The notes: generated by a model not told the origin, from the sequence alone. Shown: positions 34,934 to 45,604, counted from the stretch's first letter. The stretch is 64,000 nt of DNA from JAJEFO01 sp022819605 (GCA_965221545.1 OZ244901.1:1674001-1738000); one strand, 5' to 3'. Program-made: numbers and translations.

Positions 34934-36242
34934 CTCTCGCTGCCTTGATGTAAATCAGTGGGTTGATCGCTTTCCCATGTGTGCGGATTTCGTAGTGCAG
35001 ATGGGTCCCCGTCGAGTTTCCAGTGTTCCCCATATCACCGATTCTCTCTCCGCGCGAGACTCTTTGCCCTTCTTTCACCCGGAATCTCGAAAGATGTGCA
35101 TATCGGGTCTCGAAGCCGAAATCGTGCTTGATCTTGACCATCTTTCCGTACCCTACATGCCGTCCCGCAAAGGTCACGACGCCGTCCCCGGTTGCAAGAA
35201 TCGGAGTTCCGGTCGGTCCCGCCCAGTCATGGCCCCGGTGCATCTTGCCCCAACGCATTCCGAAGCCGCTGGTCGAACGATGTACGCCTCGAATCGGATA
35301 GCCGAAGGGCAAGCTCTGCACGGCGACTCGGAAGAGTTCGGCTTCACGAAGCTGTTCCAGGACTTCACTGGCTCGGAGCAGCTGGGGATCTTCCTCGGTC
35401 TCGCCGGACGTCGATAGGACCACTGGCGACAGCAGGCCGCCTTGGCCGGAATATCGCCGGCGCACTTGCTCGATAATGCTGTCGGTGGGCAGGCCGACAG
35501 CAGCGAACATGTCCTTGATTGGCGCCAGCGAGGTCTCGATGGCATCTTCGATCTGGCGGAAAACCCGTTCGTTTCGTTCGACCTCGAGCCTTTTCTCGTA
35601 CGCGACCTCGTCGAGGCGGTCCTCCGCTGCGTCGAAGGTTCTTTGCAGTTCGTCCCTTTCCTGCGCGACGCCAGCCAACGCTGCAGTCAGGAATCCAAGC
35701 GTTGCGGCAAGCTCTTCCTCTGTAGTCTCGGCAGCAAGCCCCTTGGCGTTTTCGTTGAGCCTGGCAAGCAAGGCTGCGGATTGCGAGCGCGCTTCGTCAC
35801 GCTCCTTCATTGACTTGCGAAGCGTGCCGGCCATCACGTCGACTCCGACCTCCAGCTCGCGGCGGCGATCTTCGGAAAGGAGAAGCTGGGACTGGATCGT
35901 CGATATCTCTTCCAAGGCAGCGGCAAGTCGTTCGTAGGCGTCGGCGGCCTCCCTTGCGCGCGCATTGCGTTCGACCGCCAGCTTGTTGAGGCGCGACTCG
36001 TAAACGGCCTGATCGCGGAGCGCCTGTTCGTAGAGAGTGCCGGAACCGAAACCGTGCATCACCACCATGGCAGACGACACGATTGTCCAGCAGAGGACCA
36101 GCGCGCAGCCGGAAATTCCGGCGACTTGGACGAAGGGCGTGAGCCGTATGAACCTTGTTTCGCCATCCGATCGAAGGAAAAGCGTTTTCTCTGGAAATGC
36201 GCGTGCGAGCGTTGACCGGAATGTCGTGCCAAACAGGTTCAC
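34923..36242 (-). CDS. M23 (LytM) family peptidase with TM anchor and coiled coil
   Basis: Envelope protein of 439 residues, probable DD-endopeptidase acting on peptidoglycan. There is one TM segment (about 38-62), a long helical coiled-coil region (about 70-240) and the LytM domain (about 312-435). Zinc and catalytic residues are all there: H335 and D339 in HRGHDWAG, H383 in RYAHL, and H414/H416 in THLHYE. The domain therefore looks active, unlike EnvC-type proteins. It overlaps the bactofilin gene by 11 nt, a pairing conserved in alphaproteobacteria where the bactofilin positions the peptidase. Confidence 0.93.
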   Translation of the reverse strand: MNLFGTTFRSTLARAFPEKTLFLRSDGETRFIRLTPFVQVAGISGCALVLCWTIVSSAMVVMHGFGSGTLYEQALRDQAVYESRLNKLAVERNARAREAADAYERLAAALEEISTIQSQLLLSEDRRRELEVGVDVMAGTLRKSMKERDEARSQSAALLARLNENAKGLAAETTEEELAATLGFLTAALAGVAQERDELQRTFDAAEDRLDEVAYEKRLEVERNERVFRQIEDAIETSLAPIKDMFAAVGLPTDSIIEQVRRRYSGQGGLLSPVVLSTSGETEEDPQLLRASEVLEQLREAELFRVAVQSLPFGYPIRGVHRSTSGFGMRWGKMHRGHDWAGPTGTPILATGDGVVTFAGRHVGYGKMVKIKHDFGFETRYAHLSRFRVKEGQRVSRGERIGDMGNTGNSTGTHLHYEIRTHGKAINPLIYIKAARDVF

Positions 36243-36616
36243 GTGGAGTCGTCCCTCCTTTCGCAGAAAAAGGGGTCAAGAATTCATCCCTTAACGGCAC
36301 GCGTCGTGTCAAGGCCCGCACCGTGCTCGTTTGGAGTCGATCACGTTGCGGCACCCGTGACAGGTCAAATTGGGCGGAAACTTGCCGAAATCATGATCTT
36401 GAGACGCGGGAAGAGGCGCGCTCTCAGGATCGGGGCACCGGGCTTCCGGACCGGCGCTCAGGCGTGTGTCGCATCTGCGGTCCCGTCTGCGAGGAAGTCG
36501 AGGCACTTGATTTATTCCGCAACGAGCGCAACTTCCGCGCCCGCCGCATGAATGTTGCGTTGGTTGCTCGTTCATGCGGCAGCGTCGTGCGGGCGGCTTG
36601 CAGCGTCCTCTTTCGG
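36243..36616. other. Gene-free interval
   Basis: About 370 bp between the M23 gene start and the LysR remnant. No coding segment is recognised. It would hold the M23/bactofilin promoter near 36250-36300 and any remains of the LysR effector domain, none of which could be read. Confidence 0.35.
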
Positions 36617-36928
36617 TCAGCACGCCGAAAAGGGTGGGTCGAAACCGACGAACCTGTCGCCGAGCGCGACCAGCGTACCGACCTCCAGGAACCGTTCGAC
36701 TCCGCGACGGTAGACATCTCGCGCCGGCGTGAGCCTGACACCGCGGCCGGTGCGGGCGAACAGCCGGATTCCGATTTCGCGTTCCAGGTTCGCGACGAGG
36801 CGACTGACGGCCGACTGCTTGAGCCCCAGTCCTTTGGCGGCGCGGGCAAAGCTCTCGTGACGCGCTGCGGCCAAGAAGGCGCGCAGGGCATTCGTTCCGG
36901 GCAGGGGTTCGTCAGGTTCTCTGAGCAT
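36617..36928 (-). pseudogene. LysR-family regulator remnant (HTH domain only)
   Basis: The 103-residue frame contains a good LysR winged HTH at about residues 12-70 (NALRAFLAAARHESFARAA, GLKQSAVSRLVANLEREIG, LFARTGRGVRLTPA). It ends 30 residues later without any of the roughly 200-residue effector domain. LysR proteins are about 300 residues, so this is a truncated gene. A possible GST remnant starts 23 bp away on the opposite strand. Confidence 0.75.
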
Positions 36929-36951
36929 GACCGGATTGGCATAAACTTTGC

Positions 36952-37090
36952 ATGAAATTGTATTTCACGAATGGCACCGCCCTCGTCAAGATGTGCCCGT
37001 CCCGCAGTTTTGCGGTCGTGCAGCTTCGTCCATCGCGATCAAGGAAGCCCGGGCCGCGCCGAACGCCTGGACCTGGCAGGGACGGCTGGT
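36952..37090 (+). pseudogene. Possible glutathione S-transferase N-terminal remnant
   Basis: The frame opens with MKLYFTNGT, a typical GST first strand. After about 45 nt, in another frame, it continues as CGRAASSIAIKEARAAPNAW, which resembles the following GST helix (C..A..IA..EA). If real, it is a frameshifted gene beginning, divergent from the LysR remnant. The match is short and could be chance. Confidence 0.2.
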
Positions 37091-37730
37091 GGCCTGCCAT
37101 CGCAACTCACATGCGGGTCTTGGAGGTGCTGCAGGCGAACACGGACGACACCGCCAAACCTTGCCGGGCGCCCGGAACCGCGGTCTGGGAGCACGTACCA
37201 GGATTGGCAACTGCTGATGCTGCATTCCGGTGCTTGGCAATTGCTGCTAGGTTCTGCCGTACGCAATGCGGATCTGTTGTCAATCGTCAGCGACCACTCC
37301 TGAAGGGAGGGGCTTGTGGAGCGGAATTCCGAAGACCCATGCTGACCAGCGCGAGAAAGGAGGCTTCCATCCGATCTGCCCTCAACCCTACGTCGACGAC
37401 CGACCCTGGGATGCTTCCTCAGTTCCAGGCTCTCGAAGGTTCGCCTGCAGACATGCCTGGTCGGGCACGAAACGGAGCGAACCGGATCGTGGGTGGTCAG
37501 GCTGCGCGAGGGGAGTCCGGTTCCGGCCGACGCCACCGGAATTGCTCGCGCGACTCCGAGGGCAGCGCAAGCCGCGCGTTCGTCGTTGGCAGGCGGGGCG
37601 ACCCGCTGATGCCGTGCCATCCGGTGCGGGCGAGGACGTTCCTGAAGTGGGAGACAGCGACGATGCACGGCACACGAGGCCCTGCATTCGTTCCCTTACT
37701 GAATGAAGGGGTTTCCTGCGGGGTGGACAG
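37091..37730. other. Gene-free interval
   Basis: About 640 bp upstream of the large AsmA-like gene. Several frames are open because of high GC, but none has a recognisable domain. It could be decayed coding sequence. Confidence 0.35.
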
Positions 37731-40700
37731 ATGACGACCCCAGAGCCAGGCAAGAATGAGGAGCATCCCGAGACCCGGAGAGCCGAGGGGAAGGGTCGAC
37801 GCCTGCGGACAGGTCTCGGAATAATGCTGTCGCTCGTAGCTGCCATTTGCCTGATCGTCGTGCTGGCACTGGTCCTGTCAGGGCGACCGCTGCCGCTGCC
37901 GGATTTCGCGCGCGGCATGGTCGAGGACAGGGTGAACGCCCTTTCCGAGGATCTCGTGATCAATCTGGGAGGCCTGAATCTCTCAATCGAGCGCGATGGA
38001 TCGCCGCTGGTCCTGATGCGTGACGTCCGTGTGGCGCAACGTGACGGCGGTTCGCTTGCGCACCTGAACAGCCTTGGCGTGGGCCTGTCGCTCGAACGCT
38101 TGTTGCGTGGCAGCGTTGCCGTCTCGCGCATGCGCCTGGAAGGCGCGCAGGTCACGGTGCGACGCGACGGCGAAGGGAGGTTTTCCTATCGTTCGCAGGA
38201 GGAGTTCTGGGAATCGGAGGCGGAACCGCTTCCTGGGATTCTCGAGGAAGTCGATCGGTTCATCGGTGGCCCGGCGTTGTCGTCATTGGAGGAGGTGCGG
38301 GCGACGGGCATCGTGCTGACCCTCGAGGACGCCCGAAGCGGACGGATCTGGCAGGCCTCGAACGCCTCGGCCGTGCTCCGGCAGGCCGAGGACTTGCTGA
38401 CGGTTTCGATGAATTCGGATGTCTTCAGCGGCACTGACGATCTTGCCCAGATGCAGCTTTCGATTTCGAGGAGCCGTGACACCGGACGCGTGTCGCTCAG
38501 TGCCCAGGTCACGGACATGCCAGCGGCTGACATTGCGCTTCAGTCTCCCGTTCTTTCCCTGCTGGGCGTGCTTGATGCACCGATTTCGGGGTCCGTGCGA
38601 ACCGAGCTTGGCGCGAACGGCGAGTTGATCTCGCTCGCGGGGACGCTGGATATTGCGCGGGGCGCGCTTCGCCCGACCGAGGATGTTCCGCCAGTGGAAT
38701 TCGAGTCTGCACGGGCCTATTTCACGTTCGATTCGGAGCGGCAGAGAATCCTGCTCTCGGAGGCATCATTTTCCGGTTTGGGCGGCGAAGCCCGCGCCAC
38801 CGGCCATGTCTATCTGCGCGATCTTGACGGGGTTTGGCCGCGTTCGTTCCTTGGCCAGTTCAGGATCGAGAGGCTTGCCTATTCCGGCGACATCTTTCAG
38901 GCCCCGCTGTCGTTTGAGGATGTCAGGATGGATGTTCGGCTGAGGCTTGAGCCGTTCTCGGTGGAGCTGGCCCAACTCGTGGTGGATAACGAGGGCGTTC
39001 CCCTGCGCGCAAGCGGCAGCGTTCGCGTCCGTGACGGTCTTTGGCATGCGGCGATCGACGCGACGACCGACAGGGTCGGCTCGAGGCGTGTCCTGGAACT
39101 GTGGCCGCAGGCATTGGCGCCCAAGACTCGAAGCTGGCTGTCGGACAAGGTTAAGGGCGGTGTGCTCCAAAACGCGTCGGCAGCTGTTCGCTACACGTCC
39201 GGAGGCATGGAGCCCGAGTATTCCTTGAGTTTCGAAGTCGCGGACGGGGCCGCAAAGATCCTGTCCGGAATGCCGACGCTCGACGGCGTAAGGGCCTTGG
39301 CCACTATTCGTGACAAGGCTTTCGTCCTGGCGATGCATCAAGGAGGAATGACGGTCGGAACCGGCGACAGGATTGATCTTGCCGGCTCCGTGTTTCGGGT
39401 TGACGATGTGCGCACGAAGCCGGCGCAAGGCGTCGTCGAGATTGACGCCGCAGGGTCATTGACCCCGGTCCTCATCGCCCTGAACGGCCCTCCGCTGAGA
39501 ATCATGGAAAGGGCCCGACAGCCGACGGACATTGCGCACGCCGATGCAGAAGTGCGTGCGGTCGTACGTCTGCCCTTGAAAGACAACCTCCGGCAGGACG
39601 ACTTCACGTATCAGGTTGACGCGCGAATCCGAAACGTGCGTTCGGAACTGCTGGTGGAGAACCGGGTCTTCTCTTCGCCGGAACTGGTGCTCGCAGCGAA
39701 CGAGTCCGGGATCGGCGTCGCAGGATCCGCGACACTGGATGACGTTCCGCTGACCGCAAGCTGGCGTCAGCCCATCGGGGAAAATGCATCTGACGGGGGA
39801 CGCATCAAGGGGACGGTGATCCTTTCGCCGGAAGCTGCGGCTGCGTTTGGCGTGCCCTTGCCGCCGACGTCGATCAGCGGAAGTGCCGTTGCGCAATTCG
39901 ACCTTGCATTGCCGCTGACCGGTCCGGCACGGCTGGATCTCGCATCTGATCTCAAGGGAATTGCGGTCACGGTGCCCCAAATAGACTGGAGCAAGCCGGC
40001 GGATGCCGTCGCCTCGCTTGAAGCGGAGGCAACTTTGGGCGATGCGCCGGAAATCGAGCGCCTCTCATTCTCGGGCGACGGCCTGTCGTTTGTCGGGTCG
40101 TTCGAGCTGTCCGATGGGGATCTTGGGCGAGCGGCGTTCGATGAAGTCAGGATCGGAGACTGGCTGGATGTTTCTGCCGAGCTTTCGACTGGCTCTGGCG
40201 GTACGGCAATCGCGATCACGGGGGGCACGCTTGACCTGCGAGAGAGCGCATTCGGCGGCGACGGAGGATCCAGCGGGGCGGCGAGTGCTTTGATCGACAT
40301 CACGCTGGACCGGCTGATCATGTCGGACAGCATCGTGCTGACGCCTTTCGTTGGTCAGGTTGAGAGGGAAGCCAAGGGTTTTTCCGGCGGAATCGAGAGT
40401 CGCTTGAACGGGCGCACGGAGATCGCGGGAAGCCTGGTGCCGACGGATGGCGGGACGGCCATTCGCATACAGTCGGATGATGCTGCCGGAGTCCTTCGGG
40501 ATGCGGGCATAACGCCGAATGCCAGGGAAGGGTTGCTTGACCTTGCCATGGTTCCGGTTCCGGGCGCGGGCGGCAAGACATATGACGGCGAATTCCAGAT
40601 CACGGGCCTGCGCCTCAGGAAGGCGCCGGCAATGGCGGAACTGCTCGATGCGATCAGCGTGGTCGGTTTGCTGGACCAACTCGATGGACCCGGAATCAAG

Positions 40701-41030
40701 TTCGCAAGGGTCGACGGGAGCTTTCGCCTGACACCGGGCCAAATTCGCATCCGCGAGGCGGCGGCGGTCGGCAGTTCGCTCGGGCTCTCCGCGAACGGGA
40801 TCTATCAGCTGGATAGCAAGGAAGTTGATGTGCGGGGAGTGATCTCACCTGTCTACTTCCTGAACGCGATCGGCTCGATATTCTCGCGCAGGGGAGAAGG
40901 ACTGTTCGGCTTCAACTATCGCATTGCCGGTTCGACGGCCGATCCGAAAGTCTCGGTCAATCCCTTGTCAATTCTGACGCCGGGGATGTTCCGCGAGATT
41001 TTCCGTGCCAATCCACCGGCGGAGAACTAG
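37731..41030 (+). CDS. AsmA/YhdP-like large envelope protein (DUF3971)
   Basis: Protein of 1,099 residues with one N-terminal TM segment (about 28-50) and a very long periplasmic part made of repeating beta-strands. It includes a DUF3971-like central region and an AsmA-like C-terminus (GIYQLDSKEVDVRGVISPVYFLNAIGSI; FGFNYRIAGSTADPKVSVNPLS, each in part). Proteins of the AsmA/TamB/YhdP clan form hydrophobic grooves thought to carry phospholipids to the outer membrane; that role is inferred from the family. The gene stands alone, with queA 266 bp downstream. Confidence 0.85.
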   Translation: MTTPEPGKNEEHPETRRAEGKGRRLRTGLGIMLSLVAAICLIVVLALVLSGRPLPLPDFARGMVEDRVNALSEDLVINLGGLNLSIERDGSPLVLMRDVRVAQRDGGSLAHLNSLGVGLSLERLLRGSVAVSRMRLEGAQVTVRRDGEGRFSYRSQEEFWESEAEPLPGILEEVDRFIGGPALSSLEEVRATGIVLTLEDARSGRIWQASNASAVLRQAEDLLTVSMNSDVFSGTDDLAQMQLSISRSRDTGRVSLSAQVTDMPAADIALQSPVLSLLGVLDAPISGSVRTELGANGELISLAGTLDIARGALRPTEDVPPVEFESARAYFTFDSERQRILLSEASFSGLGGEARATGHVYLRDLDGVWPRSFLGQFRIERLAYSGDIFQAPLSFEDVRMDVRLRLEPFSVELAQLVVDNEGVPLRASGSVRVRDGLWHAAIDATTDRVGSRRVLELWPQALAPKTRSWLSDKVKGGVLQNASAAVRYTSGGMEPEYSLSFEVADGAAKILSGMPTLDGVRALATIRDKAFVLAMHQGGMTVGTGDRIDLAGSVFRVDDVRTKPAQGVVEIDAAGSLTPVLIALNGPPLRIMERARQPTDIAHADAEVRAVVRLPLKDNLRQDDFTYQVDARIRNVRSELLVENRVFSSPELVLAANESGIGVAGSATLDDVPLTASWRQPIGENASDGGRIKGTVILSPEAAAAFGVPLPPTSISGSAVAQFDLALPLTGPARLDLASDLKGIAVTVPQIDWSKPADAVASLEAEATLGDAPEIERLSFSGDGLSFVGSFELSDGDLGRAAFDEVRIGDWLDVSAELSTGSGGTAIAITGGTLDLRESAFGGDGGSSGAASALIDITLDRLIMSDSIVLTPFVGQVEREAKGFSGGIESRLNGRTEIAGSLVPTDGGTAIRIQSDDAAGVLRDAGITPNAREGLLDLAMVPVPGAGGKTYDGEFQITGLRLRKAPAMAELLDAISVVGLLDQLDGPGIKFARVDGSFRLTPGQIRIREAAAVGSSLGLSANGIYQLDSKEVDVRGVISPVYFLNAIGSIFSRRGEGLFGFNYRIAGSTADPKVSVNPLSILTPGMFREIFRANPPAEN

Positions 41031-41296
41031 ATGGGAGCCGTGTACTTGACGGCGCAGGCGGTCAGCGGGACCGATTCCTGGCAAGAAGGACGGGCCTGCG
41101 GCTACAGGTCTTCCTCGGAACTTCGAATGGCATCGGCCATGCCGCGAAGCCCGGGCTCAAAGGGGCGGCCCATAGAGGGGCGGTACAGGACGAGGCGTGC
41201 GGGAATTGCGCATCCGCAGGTCGAGCGACGCTTGCGCATTCAACTCCGACACTCCGTCAAGTCAACGCATGGGCGGTGCGTCGTGCAGCCACGCAA

Positions 41297-42373
41297 ATGA
41301 TGTCCAGCTTGAGTCCCGTGCGTCTGTCCGACTTCGACTTTGACCTGCCCGAGCACCTGATCGCGATCCGACCGGCACGTCCGCGATCGTCCTCCCGGCT
41401 CCTGGTTGCGACGAAGAGCGACTGCATCGATGCACGCGCCATTGATCTGCCGAATCATCTGCGCCCGGGTGACCGCCTCGTGCTGAACGACACGCGTGTC
41501 TTGCCGGCACGGCTGACCGGGATGCGGTTGCGCGAAAGCGCGGGCGGCGAGACCCGGGCAAGGGTCGAGACGACCCTGCTCGAGCCGTGCGCGGATGGAA
41601 CCTGGGAGGCACTGCTGAGGCCGTTGAAGAAGGTGCGAGAGTGCGAAGTCATCGAATTCTCGAACGATCTTTCTGCCGTGGTTGAGCGCACGGGAGAAAC
41701 GACCGTCCGTCTCGAATTCAACCTCAAGGGGTCCGACTTCGATGTCGCGCTTGCCGAGGCGGGTGCCATGCCGCTGCCGCCTTACATCGAGAGCAGGCGG
41801 CCGGCGGATGCACTTGACCGCCAGGACTACCAGGCCATCTGGGCGAGGGAGAGCGGCGCCGTCGCCGCGCCGACCGCTTCACTGCATTTCGACAACGCGC
41901 TCCTGACCGAACTTGACAGGACCGGGATAGATCGCAGCTTTGTCACGCTTCACGTCGGTGCGGGAACGTTCCTTCCCGTCAAGACGGACGACATTTCTGA
42001 CCACAAAATGCACTCCGAACGCGGAGTCATCTCTGAAGCTGCGGCCGCCGAGATCATGAAGACCCGGGAGTCCGGCGGGCGCGTCATCCCGGTTGGAACG
42101 ACAGCAATGCGGTTGCTCGAGTCCGCCGCAGACGCGGACGGGACGATCAGGCCATGGAAGGGCTCCACGGAGATTTTCATCACGCCAGGCTACCGGTTCC
42201 GCATTTCCGACGCTCTCATGACCAATTTCCACTTGCCGCGGTCCACGCTGATCATGCTAGTCTCGGCCTTCATGGGCGTGGATCGAATCCGCGAGGTCTA
42301 TGTCCATGCAATCGCGCGGGATTATCGGTTCTTCTCCTATGGCGACGCTTCGCTGCTTCTCCCCGGGCAGTGA
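41297..42373 (+). CDS. queA: S-adenosylmethionine:tRNA ribosyltransferase-isomerase
   Basis: Adds the epoxycyclopentane group, derived from SAM ribose, to preQ1 in tRNA during queuosine synthesis; 358 residues. Family segments are DFDFDLPEHLIAIRPARPR, LVLNDTRVLPARL, ESRRPADALDRQDYQ, TLHVGAGTFLPVKTDDISDHKMHSE and FITPGYRFRISDALMTNFHLPRSTL in part. Two adjacent ATGs (41297 and 41300) are possible starts; a GTG at 41276 also lies in frame. No tgt gene follows in the window. Confidence 0.96.
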   Translation: MMSSLSPVRLSDFDFDLPEHLIAIRPARPRSSSRLLVATKSDCIDARAIDLPNHLRPGDRLVLNDTRVLPARLTGMRLRESAGGETRARVETTLLEPCADGTWEALLRPLKKVRECEVIEFSNDLSAVVERTGETTVRLEFNLKGSDFDVALAEAGAMPLPPYIESRRPADALDRQDYQAIWARESGAVAAPTASLHFDNALLTELDRTGIDRSFVTLHVGAGTFLPVKTDDISDHKMHSERGVISEAAAAEIMKTRESGGRVIPVGTTAMRLLESAADADGTIRPWKGSTEIFITPGYRFRISDALMTNFHLPRSTLIMLVSAFMGVDRIREVYVHAIARDYRFFSYGDASLLLPGQ

Positions 42374-43124
42374 AATTCTGGCCAGACGATTGTCCCAAAG
42401 CGCGGGCCGAGGTTCTGCCGCCAGGAGCATTCAAGTCCTGATCTTGGTCGTGTTCGGAACTGGTCGAGGCGTCCGAATTCCAACCGCGTTCAGGTCTTGT
42501 CCTGGCTCAAGTAAAAAGTCGCCATTTCGCGGATCGCGCGAAGCGCTTCTGGGGTCGCCGAAATCCGGGAACCTGATTCGTCCGCGGAACTGACACTGCC
42601 CCGCAAGGATAGATGACTGCAGTGATGCACGCGGCAGAGCCCTTGACGATTCTTGCCGCTGCAATTGCCACTCCGGCCCGACAGGTTGCGGCATTTGATC
42701 GTAAAGCTGACTGGCTGGCTGCCCTTCAGCGCGCCTGCAGGCATGAGCTCCAGCGCGTGAACGGGCGGCAGCGCTGTCGAACGGCAGGATACGGCGCCAA
42801 ATGTCCCCATGAAGAAGGCTGCCCGCTGCCGCCGGATTTCGGCGGAAGCAAGGAAGGCCGGTTACGGCGGCAGATGCAGTGCGTCCGGCAGCAGGCCTTG
42901 CGAGGAAAGCGGAACGCCAGGATCAAGGAGTTTTCGGCCGTGCGGGCAGCAATTGCAAAGGTGCAAAGAGGCGCTCATGTTCGAATCAGACTTCGAGCCG
43001 TGGAACGTTCCTGCCGGCAGGCGCGCGCAGGGTGAGTTTCCGACATATCCTCGTCGCAGATGAACGTTTGACGCGTTCCCGTTGCGTCTATCCGGAGGAA
43101 AAACGAGGCAAACGGAGCACACCG
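42374..43124. other. Gene-free interval
   Basis: About 750 bp between queA and an MFS gene. Open frames on both strands show no known domain, and the longest has no ribosome site. GGAG just before 43125 belongs to the MFS gene. No tRNA or hairpin terminator was seen. Confidence 0.35.
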
Positions 43125-44420
43125 ATGCTAAGGGTCATAGGCAGCGTCTGGGCACTCTTGCTCGGCATGTTCCTCTTGATGGTCGGAAACGGCCTCCAGG
43201 GATCGCTCATTGGGATCCGCGGCGCGATCGAGGAATTCTCGACCACCGAGCTCGCGGTCATCACTTCGGCTTACTTCGCAGGGTTTCTCTTTGGCTCGCG
43301 CATGGCACCTGCAATGATCCGTCGCGTCGGTCACGTCAGGGTATTTGCGGCCCTTGGCTCGTTCATCTCGGCGGTGCTGATTCTTTATCCCACGATCACC
43401 TTGCCGTGGGCATGGATCCTGATGCGCGTGATCATCGGCTTCTCGTTCTCTGGAGTATACGTCACGGCCGAGAGCTGGCTGAACAATGCGTCGCCAAATG
43501 AGAGCCGTGGCAAGGCACTGTCGCTGTACCTGATCGTTCAGATGTCCGGCATAGTGAGCGGCCAGGCGCTCTTGAACGTCGCGGACCCGGCTGGGTTCGA
43601 GCTGTTTGTCATTCCGTCAGTCTTGGTTTCATTCGCGTTTGTTCCGATTCTGCTCGCGGCAACGCCGACGCCTGCATTTGCGGCGACGAAGGCGATGAAC
43701 CTTGCCCAGCTCTACCGGGTTTCTCCAACCGGGATCGTGGGCATGTTCTTGCTTGGCCTGATCTTCTCTGCGCAATTCGGGATGGCACCGATATATGGAA
43801 CGGAGGCAGGCTTCACCGTCTCACAGATCGCGCTGTTTGTCTCCGCGATCTTTGTCGGCGGCATGGTTTTGCAGTACCCGTTCGGATGGCTGTCGGACCG
43901 GATGGACCGCCGAGTGCTGATCTTTGCGGCTGCCGCGGGAGGTTCCATCGGCGGATGTGTTGGATTCTTTTGGGGAGGCACCTTCGGCATGGCGCTGGTG
44001 GCCGGCTTCGTGCTGGGCGGTGTCTCCAATCCGCTCTATGCGCTCCTGATTGCATACACGAACGACTATCTCGAGCCGGACGACATGGCCTCGGCGTCAG
44101 GCGGCTTGATTTTCGTGAACGGGCTCGGTGCCATTGTCGGCCCGATCATTGTCGGGTGGGCCATGTCGACTGTCGGGCCGAACGGTTTCTGGTTGTTCAT
44201 GGCTGCCGCAATGCTCGTGCTGACGGCATATGTGGCCTTCAGGATGGCGCGGCGCACGTCGGTATATGCGAGCGACGATGCGTCCGGCACAGTGAGCTAC
44301 GCGCCAGTCCTGCCGACGGCAACGCCTGTTGCCGTCGAGGCGGCGCAGGAAATTTACGCCGAAAACACGGAAGCAGAAGCAGAAGCGGAAGAGGACGAAG
44401 ACTCGCCGGGTCCTGCTTGA
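43125..44420 (+). CDS. MFS transporter
   Basis: Membrane protein of 431 residues with twelve TM segments. The first loop motif reads GSRMAPAMIRRVGHVRVF and the second half has the classic FGWLSDRMDRRVLIFA. ESWLNNASPNESRGKALS and YTNDYLEPDDMASASGGLIFVNGLG (in part) are typical of the YcaD-like MFS group. The C-terminal tail is acidic (repeated EAEAEE). The substrate is unknown. GGAG lies about 10 nt before ATG 43125. Confidence 0.9.
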   Translation: MLRVIGSVWALLLGMFLLMVGNGLQGSLIGIRGAIEEFSTTELAVITSAYFAGFLFGSRMAPAMIRRVGHVRVFAALGSFISAVLILYPTITLPWAWILMRVIIGFSFSGVYVTAESWLNNASPNESRGKALSLYLIVQMSGIVSGQALLNVADPAGFELFVIPSVLVSFAFVPILLAATPTPAFAATKAMNLAQLYRVSPTGIVGMFLLGLIFSAQFGMAPIYGTEAGFTVSQIALFVSAIFVGGMVLQYPFGWLSDRMDRRVLIFAAAAGGSIGGCVGFFWGGTFGMALVAGFVLGGVSNPLYALLIAYTNDYLEPDDMASASGGLIFVNGLGAIVGPIIVGWAMSTVGPNGFWLFMAAAMLVLTAYVAFRMARRTSVYASDDASGTVSYAPVLPTATPVAVEAAQEIYAENTEAEAEAEEDEDSPGPA

Positions 44421-44659
44421 ACGGACGCGGCTGCCCGAAGGCCTTGCAATGCCGAATCCAGCCCTTGCGGGCCAGATGTCGGCAGCAACGCGCCTGTCTT
44501 TCGCTCCGCCCGCCGATGTGGCCAAAGTGCCATGCCGCGCCCGACAACGTTCGAGAATGCAAGAACTGTGTTGCGATGTATGCCTGATCGCATGTAAAGC
44601 GGGTGTGACGCTGAGTCGTCCTTGGGGGGCGGAAACGGAGCGACCAAAGGTGGTGTTTC

Positions 44660-45235
44660 ATGTCAACCCCCGAAGAAATACTGGCATTTTGGCTGAATGA
44701 GATCGGGCCGTCCGGATGGTATAAGGGCGGCGAGGATCTGGACCAGGACATCCGAGATCGATTCCAGGGCGATCATGAAGACGCGTGCGAAGGCAGGCTT
44801 TCGCTTTGGCTTACCTATCCGGCAGGGGCTCTTGCGCACATCATCGTGACTGACCAGTTCCCGAGGAACATGTACCGGGACAGTCCAAAGGCGTTCGATT
44901 CGGACAGGCTGGCCAAGGCGGCTGCCAAGATGGTGATCGGGAAGTGCTGGGACACGCGGTTTGGTGAGCCTGAGCGACAGTTCTTCTACATGCCTCTCGT
45001 GCATTCGGAGTGCCTTGAGGATCAAGAACGCGCGGTTCGCCTGATCATGTCTCGGATGCCCGAGACGGGCCATGATTTACTGCCGCACGCGCGTGCGCAT
45101 CGCGAGGTGATCCGTCGCTTCGGCAGGTTCCCCACGCGCAACGTAGCGCTTTCGCGGGAAAGCAACGCTGCTGAGCAGGCCTATCTTGATGCCGGTGGCT
45201 ACAGTGCTGTCGTCGAAGAGATGCAGGCGGCTTGA
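44660..45235 (+). CDS. DUF924 family protein
   Basis: Soluble helical protein of 191 residues with the DUF924 pattern: EEILAFWLNEIGPSGWYKGG near the start, LAHIIVTDQFPRNMYRDSPKAF in the middle, FFYMPLVHSECLEDQERAV, and FGRFPTRNVALSRES near the end. The family has a TPR-like fold and no established biochemical role. AAAGGTGG lies upstream of the ATG. It is followed on the same strand, after 369 bp, by lpdA. Confidence 0.9.
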   Translation: MSTPEEILAFWLNEIGPSGWYKGGEDLDQDIRDRFQGDHEDACEGRLSLWLTYPAGALAHIIVTDQFPRNMYRDSPKAFDSDRLAKAAAKMVIGKCWDTRFGEPERQFFYMPLVHSECLEDQERAVRLIMSRMPETGHDLLPHARAHREVIRRFGRFPTRNVALSRESNAAEQAYLDAGGYSAVVEEMQAA

Positions 45236-45604
45236 ACGCCTAGACAGGATCCTGTGCAGTGAAGAAGCCATGTGTTGAGGGTTGGCGAGACGGTCCAAAC
45301 AGGCGGAACAGGCGGCAAACAACTCGCCATTGGCGGAGCACAGCATGCCGTTCGCCCATTCGTCAGAATGCCGTCTTCACGTGCCTTCCTGCAATTTGCA
45401 AGACATCCTTGTCGGAATTGAATTGCTGCGCGCCCCAGCCTTGTTCTCGGCCTGAGCCATCCTTTTGAAACGAGCGGCCGCAATCGGCAGCAGTCGCGAA
45501 ATCGCATGGCGGACATTCCCAAGTTTCAATGGTCCATGGGTGACTCTTGGCCGTGACTGTGGCAGATAGTTTAACGTCAAACAATTTATGTGCTGGAGAG
45601 CGGC
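45236..45604. other. Intergenic region before lpdA
   Basis: About 370 bp. The last 60 bp are AT-richer and would carry the lpdA promoter; GGAGAG at 45595-45600 is its ribosome site. No gene is seen. Confidence 0.4.
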
